From contig NZ_FOAA01000013.1 in the NCBI RefSeq assembly GCF_900109495.1, forward strand, positions 1-64,000: a stretch of DNA of 64,000 nt. Reading direction: 5' to 3'. How positions within the stretch are numbered: the first letter of the stretch is position 1; every line of letters begins with the position of its first letter. Source of the stretch: Ectothiorhodospira marina. GTDB lineage: Bacteria; Pseudomonadota; Gammaproteobacteria; Ectothiorhodospirales; Ectothiorhodospiraceae. Positions 56,129 through 64,000 of this stretch are shown in pieces. Under the pieces are notes generated by a model. It had not been told where the DNA came from. It worked only from the letters and a program-made list of their open reading frames with translations, and searched no databases. A program made the translations under genes and the position numbers.

Positions 56129-56166
56129 TGGAGTCACTCTTTATGTATCGGACCTGGGGCGGTGGA

Positions 56167-57846
56167 TCAATCGGATTCGCTGCGGTACTTCTCCCGCAGC
56201 CGGTTGCGAATACTGATGGCCGTGAGGTTCAGCATCACGATGAGTATCACGAGAGTCATGGCCGTGGCATAGACCAGTGGCTGAGCCGCCTCCACGTTGG
56301 GGCTCTGGAAGCCCACGTCATAAATGTGGAAGCCCAGGTGCATGATCTTGCGTTCCAGGTGGATGAAGGGGAAGTGGCCGTCGATGGGCAGGGTCGGGGC
56401 CAGCTTGACCACCCCCACGAGCATCAGTGGCGCCACCTCGCCCGCCGCCCGGGCAATGGCCAGGATCAACCCCGTCATCATGGCCGGCGTGGCCAGGGGC
56501 ACCACCACCTTCCACAGGGTCTCCGCCTTGGTGGCACCCAGCGCCAGGCTACCGTGACGGATGGTGCTGGGGATACGGGCCAGCCCCTCCTCCGTGGCCA
56601 CAATCACCACCGGCAATGTCAGCAATGCCAGGGTAAGCGCGGCCCAGAGCAGCCCCGGGGTTCCGAAGGTGGGTGATGGCAGTGCCGCCGGGAAGAACTG
56701 CTGGTCCACGGCGCCCCCCACGAAGTAGACGAAAAAGCCCAGACCAAAGACCCCAAACACGATGGAAGGCACGCCCGCCAGGTTATAGACGGAGATACGG
56801 ATCACTCGTAGCAAGGGCCCCTGTCGAGCGTATTCCCGCAGGTAGATGGCCGCCAGTACCCCGAATGGAGAGACGATGATGGACATGACGAACACCATGG
56901 TCACCGTGCCGAAAATGGCCGGCAGGATACCGCCCTCGGTGTTGGCCTCGCGGGGATAACCACTGAGAAAGTCCCAGAATTGCGCCACGTACAGCCCCAC
57001 CTTGGAGACCACCGACATGTCGTTGGGCTGGACGGCCCGGATGATCTGGCCGACCGGAATCTCCACCTCCCGGCCATCCATCACCCGACCCACCAGCGTG
57101 TCGCGACGCACGTCCTGATAAAGCTGATCCAGGCGCTGCTGCAGCACCGCGTACTCATCGGCCAGTTCGGCTCGCCGGGCCTCGAGTTCCACCGTGGCCT
57201 CTTCCATGGAGGCACGATCAATGCGCCCGGCACGGCGATCCATGTCAAGACGACGCTCTTCCAGCCGCACACGCTCCATCCGGTGATTGACGGCGCCGAT
57301 ATCTCCGCGCTCAATCCCGCGGATCTCGTCGAAGAGCTCATTGGCTCGATCAACCCGCTGTTGCAGTTCCGGCCAGAGTTTCTCACCCTCGGCCACCGTA
57401 CGTCCCTCCTCCTTCAGACGCACCGGATAGCCATAGAAATCACCCCATTCACGTCGCTCAAGGCGCATCGCTTCCTTCGGGTAACGCCATTCGTCCATGC
57501 CCGTTTCCGGATACCAGACGAAGTCGCGGCCCCAGACGTCCCGATTACCCTGCTTGATCAGGTGGCGCGTGACCAGGTCGATGTCACTGGGGATGTCCAC
57601 CCCAGCCTCGCGCATCACCTGCGCAGGAAGCGTCTGTGACCGGGACAGTTCACCCAGCAGCTGGACCTGTCGGCCATCCGGCTGTGTCAATGTGGTCTCA
57701 ACGATGGGCGCTGGCCAGAAGTGCGAGAAACCTCGCACCAGGATCAGCGACAGCAGGCCCACCACCATGATCATGCTGATGGCAATGGCACCCGCGTTAA
57801 GCCAGATCCAGGGGGAGCCGCTTTTAAACCATTTCTTGATTGTCAT
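56167..57846 (-). CDS. pstA: Phosphate ABC transporter permease PstA (large form)
   Basis: A protein of 559 residues. One N-terminal helix (about residues 14-38) is followed by a ~260-residue periplasmic insert with a coiled-coil-like stretch (VNHRMERVRLEERRLDMDRR), and then the permease core with GALLWAALTLALLTLPVVIVATEEGL, the EAA-type loop. PstA of E. coli is ~300 residues; the long form is known in other gammaproteobacteria such as pseudomonads. It starts 17 bases after the pstC stop. Confidence 0.93.
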   Translation of the reverse strand: MTIKKWFKSGSPWIWLNAGAIAISMIMVVGLLSLILVRGFSHFWPAPIVETTLTQPDGRQVQLLGELSRSQTLPAQVMREAGVDIPSDIDLVTRHLIKQGNRDVWGRDFVWYPETGMDEWRYPKEAMRLERREWGDFYGYPVRLKEEGRTVAEGEKLWPELQQRVDRANELFDEIRGIERGDIGAVNHRMERVRLEERRLDMDRRAGRIDRASMEEATVELEARRAELADEYAVLQQRLDQLYQDVRRDTLVGRVMDGREVEIPVGQIIRAVQPNDMSVVSKVGLYVAQFWDFLSGYPREANTEGGILPAIFGTVTMVFVMSIIVSPFGVLAAIYLREYARQGPLLRVIRISVYNLAGVPSIVFGVFGLGFFVYFVGGAVDQQFFPAALPSPTFGTPGLLWAALTLALLTLPVVIVATEEGLARIPSTIRHGSLALGATKAETLWKVVVPLATPAMMTGLILAIARAAGEVAPLMLVGVVKLAPTLPIDGHFPFIHLERKIMHLGFHIYDVGFQSPNVEAAQPLVYATAMTLVILIVMLNLTAISIRNRLREKYRSESD

Positions 57847-57863
57847 TGGTCAGGATTCCGGGC

Positions 57864-60164
57864 CTACAGGTTGCTGTAACGCTGGCGCAGACGCTGGCGC
57901 ACGATCTCGGCGGCGGTGTTGAGTACGAAGGTGAGCACCAGCAGCACCAGTGCCGAGAGGAACAGGATCCGGTAGTGGGTACCGCCCACCGCCGTCTCGG
58001 TGAGTTCCACGGCGATATTGGCCGACAGGGTGCGCATGCCTTCAAAGATATTGAAGTTGATGACCGGCGTGTTGCCCGTGGCCATGAGCACGATCATGGT
58101 CTCGCCCACCGCACGGCCAAAGCCCATCATCACGGCGGCAAAGATGCCCGGACTGGCCGTGGGCAGGACCACCCCCACCACCGTTTGCCAGGCCGTGGCC
58201 CCCAAGGCCAGAGAGCCTTGTGTGAGATGCCTGGGGACCGTATAGACGGCATCCTCGGCAATGGAGAAGATGGTGGGGATCACGGCAAAGCCCATGGCGA
58301 TACCCACCACCAGGGCATTGCGCTGGTCAAAGCTGATACCCACGTCCGTCAGCCACTGCCGGGTGCTGCCACCGAAGAACCAGATCTCGATCAGCGGACT
58401 CACCTGGATGCACAGCCAGACCATGATGATGATGGCGGGCACCAGAATGAGCATCTCCAGGCCCGCCGGGAACCGCAGACGAATCGCCCCAGGCAGGCGG
58501 GACCAGGCAAACCCCACCACGAGCATCAACAACGGCAAGAGGATAAAGATGCTGAACACTGCGGGCAGATGGGCCTCGATGAAAGGCGCAAGCCACAGGC
58601 CGGCAAGAAAACCCAGGATGACCGTGGGCATCGCCTCCATCACCTCCACCGTGGGTTTCACAAAACCCCGCAGATGGCGCTGCATGAAGTAGGCGGTGTA
58701 GATGGCGCCCATGATGGCCAGGGGCGTGGCGAACAACATGGCGTAAAAGGCCGCCTTGATGGTCCCCAGAGTCACGGGAATCAAACTGAACTTGGGTTCG
58801 AATTCGTCCGTGGCCCCGGAAGATTGCCAAGTGTAGGTGGGCTCTTCACGACCCTCGTACCACACCTTCCCCCAAAGCGCGCCCAGGGAAAACTCCGGGT
58901 GGGGATTCTTGAGCGTCATGGGGGTGACGCGCCCGTCCGGACCCAGCATCAGCATGGCTTGATTCACCGGCGACAGGCCGATGGCCTGGATGGGCCCATC
59001 CAGGATGTCTTCCTGCAGGAGGGTGCGATGGGATGTGGCGTAGTGAATGCTGAGTCCACCCGCGGCATCGCCCACCACAAACCCCTTGCGGGCCAGTTCC
59101 GGGGCGATGGTGGCAATGGCCGCCGGCTGCGGCTCGAAGCTGCGCACCTCTTGCAAGTGCCGCTCGTTGTTATCGTCCCGGACCAGGAACCATTGGGTCA
59201 GGGAGCCGTCCGAGCCGCCAATGATGACGGACTGGGTGCCCACCAGGAATTCCATGGTGGTCACCTGATGGCCCTCGTCCACCACGCGCACGCTCTCCAC
59301 CAGCCGTGGGTTGCGCGGCTGGGATACGTCGTAATAATGGAGACGGGATTGGTTGTCGGCAACAAACACCGCCCGATGATCGGAGTCCACCAGCACGCGC
59401 CGGGCCACACCGGGGGGCGATGGCAGCTCATACTCGCTGCGGCTGATCTCGCTGTCGCCGGTGAACAAGTTGGTGGAGGTACGATACAGGCTGAACACCA
59501 GCCGGTTGTTTGCGGTCAGGGCAGCCATGGCGAATCCGCGCGTACCCTCTTGAATGGCCACCTGGATGAGCGGTTCCCCTGATGAGTCCATCACCACCGG
59601 TTCTTTGCCCAGGGGGAAGGTGAGCTTGGGCTCAATGTAGCGTGTGTCATCCGGGTAGGTCAGATCATAGTCGTGCCGTGCCACCACGGCCGTACCGTCC
59701 GACAGCCCGTAGGCCACCAGGCGCTGACGCGATTCAGCCGCAGAGAAGCCGGTGATGCGGGCCGTCGGCGGAATGGGCAACTCCACGGACTTGCGTACCG
59801 TGCCATCCTGCGTCTCGAAAAACGTGGCCACACCATCATCCGAGAAGCGCACGCCAAGCTCCTCGTAACGTTCCATGGCCAGGTGCAGTGTTTGCGCCCC
59901 GGGCTCGCCGGGGATCTGGTAGCTCTCATGGGGCGTGACATCCGCCGACATGAGCAAGGGGGCCACCTCATAGAAGAGGTAGACAAAGATCAGGCCAAGG
60001 GCAAAAACAACACCGAGGCCCCCGGCGCCCACGCCATAACGGGAGACGCCGTCCTTGAAATAGCGCCACTTTCTCAGCCGGGCACGCTGGGTGCCACTGG
60101 GCAGGAGGGCCTCGCCCCGAGGGCTCCCACCGTCCTTGCCAATGGCCGCATTGGTTGTGCTCAT
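57864..60164 (-). CDS. pstC: Phosphate ABC transporter permease PstC (large form)
   Basis: A protein of 766 residues from the ATG at 60164. After a membrane helix near residues 45-65, about 400 residues of periplasmic beta-propeller-like sequence precede the permease core, which has FYAMLFATPLAIMGAIYTAYFM and LALGATAWQTVVGVVLPTASPGI. The partner PstA is likewise enlarged. It has its own Pho box (60247-60275) and lies after a terminator that follows pstS. Confidence 0.92.
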   Translation of the reverse strand: MSTTNAAIGKDGGSPRGEALLPSGTQRARLRKWRYFKDGVSRYGVGAGGLGVVFALGLIFVYLFYEVAPLLMSADVTPHESYQIPGEPGAQTLHLAMERYEELGVRFSDDGVATFFETQDGTVRKSVELPIPPTARITGFSAAESRQRLVAYGLSDGTAVVARHDYDLTYPDDTRYIEPKLTFPLGKEPVVMDSSGEPLIQVAIQEGTRGFAMAALTANNRLVFSLYRTSTNLFTGDSEISRSEYELPSPPGVARRVLVDSDHRAVFVADNQSRLHYYDVSQPRNPRLVESVRVVDEGHQVTTMEFLVGTQSVIIGGSDGSLTQWFLVRDDNNERHLQEVRSFEPQPAAIATIAPELARKGFVVGDAAGGLSIHYATSHRTLLQEDILDGPIQAIGLSPVNQAMLMLGPDGRVTPMTLKNPHPEFSLGALWGKVWYEGREEPTYTWQSSGATDEFEPKFSLIPVTLGTIKAAFYAMLFATPLAIMGAIYTAYFMQRHLRGFVKPTVEVMEAMPTVILGFLAGLWLAPFIEAHLPAVFSIFILLPLLMLVVGFAWSRLPGAIRLRFPAGLEMLILVPAIIIMVWLCIQVSPLIEIWFFGGSTRQWLTDVGISFDQRNALVVGIAMGFAVIPTIFSIAEDAVYTVPRHLTQGSLALGATAWQTVVGVVLPTASPGIFAAVMMGFGRAVGETMIVLMATGNTPVINFNIFEGMRTLSANIAVELTETAVGGTHYRILFLSALVLLVLTFVLNTAAEIVRQRLRQRYSNL

Positions 60165-60246
60165 GGTGATCGTCGTCTTATCAAGGGAGAAAGGCTGGCG
60201 ACCCCGGCAGGGGCCCACCGTGTTGGCGCCAACGGTAACTCAGGAA

Positions 60247-60275
60247 AATGACATTTCCATGACGGCGCAATGAAG
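60247..60275 (-). promoter_or_regulatory. Pho box (three half-sites) before pstC
   Basis: On the minus strand CTTCATT (60275-60269), CGTCATG (60264-60258) and TGTCATT (60253-60247) repeat every 11 bases. It lies between the pstS terminator and pstC, which implies a second Pho-controlled promoter for pstCAB-phoU. Confidence 0.72.
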
Positions 60276-60287
60276 TCGACACAATGG

Positions 60288-60316
60288 AAAAACCAAGGCC
60301 CCGTCGGGGGCCCTGG
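60288..60316 (-). terminator. Rho-independent terminator after pstS
   Basis: On the minus strand a GC-rich stem, CCAGGGCCCC paired with GGGGCCTTGG (loop about three, one mismatch), is followed by TTTTT. It lies 39 bases after the pstS stop. It probably makes pstS mRNA more abundant than that of the transporter genes. Confidence 0.82.
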
Positions 60317-60354
60317 TCAGATCGGCATGAAATGAGGATCCGGGGTCTACCCGA

Positions 60355-61332
60355 TCATTCGATTTCCAGGTCGGCTCGTACGCGTTCCACCACACCGGAG
60401 GTCAGCGGCACAAAGCCATCACGCGCCGTCACTTCCTGGCCCTGCTTGGAGAGCACCATCTTCAGGAACTCGCGCTCCAGCGGGGGCAGACCGCGGTTGG
60501 GGTTGGCGTTGGTGTACACCAACAGGGAACGGGCCAGCGGGTAATTGCCGTTCAGGGCGTTTTCAGCATTCGGCTCGTACAAAGTGCCATCCTCACGCCC
60601 CAGGGCAATGGCCTTGACGCCAGCCGTCTGATACCCGATACCGGAATAACCGATGCCATTGATGGACTCGGTCACACCTTGCACCACGGAGGCAGAACCA
60701 GGCTGCTCGTTCACATCGTTGCTGAAATCGCCACCGCACATGGCGTGCTGACGGAAGTATCCGTAGGTGCCGGACACGGAGTTACGGCCATACAGGGCGA
60801 TGTCACGGTTTTCCCAGCCACCGGTCAGGCCCACCTGGCCCCAGCGGGTGATGTTCTCGTCATGCCCGCAACGGCGGGTCTCGGAGAAGATGGCATCCAC
60901 CTGGGGAATGGTCAGACCATCGATCGGGTTGTCCTTGTTCACAAACACCGCCAGCAGGTCGATGGCCACGGGCACTTCCGTGGGCGGATAGCCGTGGCGT
61001 TCCTCGAAGGTCTGCTTTTCGGAGGAGCGCATGGGGCGGCTCATGGGACCGAAGTTGGCGGTGCCCTCGGCAAGGGCCGGCGGGGCGGTGCCGGAACCGG
61101 CGCCCTGGATCTGGATGTTCACGTTGGGGTAGAAGCGGCTGAATTCCTCGGCCCACAGGGTCATGAGGTTGTTCAGGGTGTCTGAACCGATGGAGGACAG
61201 ATTGCCCGAAACGCCCGAGACACGCTCATAGTCAGGCAGGTCCGGATCAACCCGATCCGCCTGCGCGGGGCCAGCGATGAGCAGCGCGGCCGATACGCTA
61301 GCGGCAACGAAAGTTTTCTTGAGGTGCTTCAT
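60355..61332 (-). CDS. pstS: Periplasmic phosphate-binding protein PstS
   Basis: A protein of 325 residues from the ATG at 61332. A signal peptide ([25 protein letters not shown]) precedes the binding protein. Phosphate-contacting blocks are [15 protein letters not shown] and [38 protein letters not shown] is the third. It is the first gene of the pst cluster, with a strong Pho box upstream and a terminator downstream. Confidence 0.94.
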   Translation of the reverse strand: MKHLKKTFVAASVSAALLIAGPAQADRVDPDLPDYERVSGVSGNLSSIGSDTLNNLMTLWAEEFSRFYPNVNIQIQGAGSGTAPPALAEGTANFGPMSRPMRSSEKQTFEERHGYPPTEVPVAIDLLAVFVNKDNPIDGLTIPQVDAIFSETRRCGHDENITRWGQVGLTGGWENRDIALYGRNSVSGTYGYFRQHAMCGGDFSNDVNEQPGSASVVQGVTESINGIGYSGIGYQTAGVKAIALGREDGTLYEPNAENALNGNYPLARSLLVYTNANPNRGLPPLEREFLKMVLSKQGQEVTARDGFVPLTSGVVERVRADLEIE

Positions 61333-61440
61333 GAAATGCCTCTCTTGCGGGATGGATGGCAAGCCGACCCCCACCCGAGGCGAACCCGGGCGGAATCCGG
61401 TTTTGACGACCGAGAGTATGGAAAGCAGGGGTGTCAGCTT

Positions 61441-61469
61441 TGTGAAGCATAGATGACATTTTGATGACA
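61441..61469 (-). promoter_or_regulatory. Pho box (three half-sites) before pstS
   Basis: On the minus strand TGTCATC (61469-61463), TGTCATC (61458-61452) and CTTCACA (61447-61441) are spaced 11 bases apart, with an AT-rich spacer AAAA. It is the closest match to the PhoB consensus in the window, 109 bases upstream of the pstS start. Confidence 0.85.
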
Positions 61470-61521
61470 CTCATACTGGGTCAACTGACTGGACCGAGGC
61501 GCCCCTGGGCGGAGGTGACCC

Positions 61522-61539
61522 CTGTCACAGACATGTCAC
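61522..61539 (+). promoter_or_regulatory. Pho-box-like pair before the EAL-CBS-GGDEF gene
   Basis: CTGTCAC (61522) and ATGTCAC (61533) are 11 bases apart and face the EAL gene, 53 bases before its GTG. It sits next to the oppositely oriented pstS box, so the region may be a shared PhoB-bound divergent promoter. Confidence 0.6.
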
Positions 61540-61591
61540 GCATCCGCGCTACCCTTCGCACCTGTTCAAAAGCCTATACATCGGAAACCCA

Positions 61592-63382
61592 GTGTCCAGT
61601 TGTCAAACGCTCGACCACATCATCGCGGGCGGGGATCTTCATGCCTTGTTTCAGCCCATCGTCGACATGAGAGATGGGGCGGTGAGAGGCTATGAAGGCT
61701 TGATCAGGGGGCCTTCCGACAGCCCATGGCACGCCCCTCAGAAACTCCTGGCGGAGGCCCGGAGACAAGGACGATTATTTGAACTGGACGTGCTTTGTCG
61801 CGAGGTGATCCTGCAGCAGTTTGCCCACCTGGAGCTTCAGGGCAAGTTGTTTCTGAACGTGACCCCTGATGTGTTGCTGGACCGCAAGGCAATACACGGC
61901 GTCACCCTGCGGTTCCTCAAAGAGGCCGGAATCGCACCCGAGCGGGTGGTGATCGAACTCACCGAGCAGGAACCCATCGTCGACTATTCCATCATGCGCG
62001 AGGCCGTGCGGCATTACCGGGACATGGGTTTTTCCATTGCCCTGGATGACCTGGGGGCCGGTTACAGCAGCCTGCGCCACTGGTCTGAATTGCAGCCGGA
62101 ATACGTGAAGATCGACATGCATTTCGTGCAGAACGTCGATCGCGATGACGTCAAACGACAATTCCTGCGCTCCATCAACGAGATTGCCCACGGGCTGGGC
62201 ACGCGCATCATCGCCGAGGGGATCGAGACCGCCGAGGAATACGATGTCATTCGACATTTGGGCATCCCCTTGGGGCAGGGCTACCACATCGCGCGACCCG
62301 CAGCCCAACCCGCACAGACGCAGGAATGGCACCGAAGCAAGCGACCTGCAAAGGAACAGGCCTGGTTCCCGGCGCGTCGCAGTCGGGCAGAGGAATTGAT
62401 CCGCCCCAATCCCGTGGCCACCCCGAACCAGACGCTGGCAGAAACGGTGGAGCGTTTCCAGGCATCACCAGACCTGCATTGTCTTCCCGTGGTGGACGGA
62501 GGAAGGCCGGTCGGTATCGTGCGACGCCATGAACTGCTCATGCTCTACTCCCAGCGGTTCACCCGCGAACTGCACGACCGCAGCCCGCTACGCTATTTCA
62601 TGCGGGTGGATCCGCTCCTGGTACCGGCTGACCAACCGCTGGAAGAATTGAGCGAGACCATCACCGCGCATTGGCAGGTGGATCAGGAGTTCGTGATCGT
62701 CGATGCCCAGACCGGGGATTACCTGGGGATGGGCTGGCTGGTCGAGCTGCTACGAAAGTTGACCAAATTGCAGCTTCATTATGCGCGCTACGCCAATCCA
62801 CTGACTCAGCTGCCAGGTAACGTGCCCATCAACGAACACCTGGACCTGCTGCTGCGGGAGGCAAAGCCCTTTACGGTGGCCTACTGCGATGTAGACCACT
62901 TCAAACCCTTCAATGATCACTACGGTTACGCCCGGGGTGATCGCGTGATCCGCGCACTCAGCGACCTGATGCGCCGGCTACCCAAGCGCCCTGGAGACTT
63001 TGTCGGACACGTGGGTGGCGATGACTTCATACTCGTCTTCACTGAAGAGGAAGACTGGCGCGCCCAGTGCGAGTGGTTACTGGACGCCTTTGCCGCGCAG
63101 GTGGGAGATTTCTATGATGACGGCGACCGGGCAGCCGGGGGCGTTGCGTTGCCGGATCGACAGGGAAAGCCACACTTCTTCCCCCTGCTCAGCCTGTCCA
63201 TCGGGGTGGTCCCCATTGACCCGGGTACGTTTGATTCTCACCTGGATATCGCCCAGCGGGCCAGCGAGGTGAAACGCTGCGCCAAGCGACAGGCGGGCAA
63301 TGCCCTGTTTGTCGATCGTCGCCTTGCCAGCGATCAGGGCCTGTGCATAGCGGATCCGATGCCCATCAGTCGTCTGGGGTAA
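61592..63382 (+). CDS. EAL-CBS-GGDEF c-di-GMP protein, probably phosphodiesterase
   Basis: A protein of 596 residues with a GTG start at 61592 (no upstream ATG in frame). The N-terminal EAL domain has E35-G-L in place of EAL (a tolerated variant), FLNVTPDV, VVIELTEQEP, ALDDLGAGYSSLRH and RIIAEGIETAEE. Residues ~265-395 form a CBS pair (PVVDGGRPVGIVRRHELL). The C-terminal GGDEF domain has GGDDF at 475-479 and may be regulatory or weakly active. It is divergent from pstS with a Pho-like site, so phosphate starvation probably induces it. Confidence 0.88.
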   Translation: MSSCQTLDHIIAGGDLHALFQPIVDMRDGAVRGYEGLIRGPSDSPWHAPQKLLAEARRQGRLFELDVLCREVILQQFAHLELQGKLFLNVTPDVLLDRKAIHGVTLRFLKEAGIAPERVVIELTEQEPIVDYSIMREAVRHYRDMGFSIALDDLGAGYSSLRHWSELQPEYVKIDMHFVQNVDRDDVKRQFLRSINEIAHGLGTRIIAEGIETAEEYDVIRHLGIPLGQGYHIARPAAQPAQTQEWHRSKRPAKEQAWFPARRSRAEELIRPNPVATPNQTLAETVERFQASPDLHCLPVVDGGRPVGIVRRHELLMLYSQRFTRELHDRSPLRYFMRVDPLLVPADQPLEELSETITAHWQVDQEFVIVDAQTGDYLGMGWLVELLRKLTKLQLHYARYANPLTQLPGNVPINEHLDLLLREAKPFTVAYCDVDHFKPFNDHYGYARGDRVIRALSDLMRRLPKRPGDFVGHVGGDDFILVFTEEEDWRAQCEWLLDAFAAQVGDFYDDGDRAAGGVALPDRQGKPHFFPLLSLSIGVVPIDPGTFDSHLDIAQRASEVKRCAKRQAGNALFVDRRLASDQGLCIADPMPISRLG

Positions 63383-64000
63383 TCCAGTCGGGCACCTCCT
63401 CAATGCGATCCCGTCCCAGAGATTTGGCCCGGTAGAGGGCATCGTCGGCACAGACATACAGCGTGTCGAAACGGGTGCCGGGGACACTGGCGGCCGCACT
63501 CATGGAGGCGGTCACCCGCAGGCCCGGGTGCGGAGACTCACGGATCTCTCTGATCGCGGCGCAGATGCCATTGGCCAGCCGCAGCGCCCCTGCCCAATCC
63601 CCGCGCGCCAGGAGGATGGCGAATTCCTCGCCTCCCAGGCGACCGCACAGGGCCTGCTCCGGGCTCAACTCGCGCAGCACCCGGGCCACACCTACAATGA
63701 TCTTGTCCCCCACGGGATGCCCGTAACGGTCGTTGACCTGCTTGAAGTGATCGATGTCCAGCAGCAGCAGTATGACCGGATCAGACTCCATGAGCGGGAG
63801 TGTCTCGCCAATGAAGGTTTCGCGATTGAGCAGGCCGGTGAGCCCGTCGTGTCGGCTTCTGAAGGTGAGCTCTTCGGTGAGTTCCCGCAGCTTCTGATTG
63901 GCCCGATTGAGTTCCCGCTCCGTGCGATCCGCGTGGTTGATCAGTCGACCCGTGTCGCGAATCATGCGATCAAAGCCCTGAATCAATTCCGCCAGGGCCC
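63366..64000 (-). CDS. GGDEF diguanylate cyclase, 5' part missing (runs off the window)
   Basis: The reading frame is open to the right edge. About 211 residues are visible, beginning ALAELIQGFDRMIRDT, which looks like the end of a HAMP linker, followed by a coiled coil (TERELNRANQKLRELTEEL) and a GGDEF domain with RLGGEEFAILL intact. The missing N-terminus should hold a membrane sensor domain. Its 3' end overlaps the end of the convergent EAL-CBS-GGDEF gene by 17 bases. Confidence 0.85.
   Translation of the reverse strand, partial: ALAELIQGFDRMIRDTGRLINHADRTERELNRANQKLRELTEELTFRSRHDGLTGLLNRETFIGETLPLMESDPVILLLLDIDHFKQVNDRYGHPVGDKIIVGVARVLRELSPEQALCGRLGGEEFAILLARGDWAGALRLANGICAAIREIRESPHPGLRVTASMSAAASVPGTRFDTLYVCADDALYRAKSLGRDRIEEVPDWITPDD

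Overview
The window looks like the chromosome of a GC-rich, Gram-negative, autotrophic gammaproteobacterium. A Form IA RuBisCO with a complete alpha-carboxysome operon, a BicA-like bicarbonate transporter, an Rnf complex, tandem CysB-type regulators and YcgR/GGDEF/EAL signalling proteins fit a sulfur-oxidising lineage such as the Ectothiorhodospiraceae/Thioalkalivibrio group. That placement is inference from gene content, not from a marker phylogeny.

Layout. (1) 1-0.82 kb: a probable IS200/IS605 element end, a retropepsin-like protease and a 30-bp-arm palindrome of the GGGGACAG type. (2) 0.8-5.2 kb: a lone PilX-like minor pilin, then rph-rdgB-hemW and a CPXCG zinc-ribbon-like protein. (3) 5.2-10.2 kb, minus strand: a tightly overlapping five-gene operon of two radical-SAM proteins, a UbiU/UbiV-like U32 pair and a LplA-DUF116 fusion. 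(4) 10.5-12.2 kb: a solitary GmrSD/DUF262-DUF1524 protein, probably a defence gene. (5) 12.3-20.4 kb: dcd, apbC, a tandem repeat block, metG, two tandem CysB-family regulators, a REP pair and mtnBC. (6) 20.4-26.4 kb: rnfABCDGE-nth. (7) 26.5-32.5 kb: a c-di-GMP block (diguanylate cyclase, YcgR-like PilZ protein, PAS-GGDEF-EAL protein). (8) 32.7-43.7 kb: carbon fixation, with bicA divergent from cbbL-cbbS-csoS2-csoSCA-csoS4A-csoS4B-csoS1-bacterioferritin-like-acRAF-McdB-like, followed by cbbR. (9) 43.8-63.4 kb: a phosphate-starvation region with an Agt-like glycosyltransferase, PAP2 phosphatase, unusual pyruvate kinase, repeat lipoprotein, alkaline phosphatase, sulfotransferase, porin, OlsB-like N-acyltransferase, PlcP-like phospholipase and pstSCAB-phoU. 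A Pho-box-associated EAL-CBS-GGDEF gene lies divergent from pstS. (10) A GGDEF gene runs off the right edge.

The most interesting signal is in region 9. Arrays of 7-bp half-sites at 11-bp spacing (the PhoB-box layout) stand before pstS, pstC, the glycosyltransferase, the pyruvate kinase-like gene, the porin and the c-di-GMP gene, with weaker ones before plcP and olsB. The genes behind them look like a phosphate-sparing programme: remove phospholipid headgroups (PlcP), make glycolipid (Agt) and ornithine lipid (OlsB), scavenge Pi (PhoA, porin, Pst), and possibly shift PEP metabolism and c-di-GMP level. A second point is a McdB-like carboxysome positioning protein fused into the cso operon with no McdA ATPase beside it. 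No rRNA, tRNA or CRISPR array was recognised, and no gene-free stretch exceeds about 300 bases.
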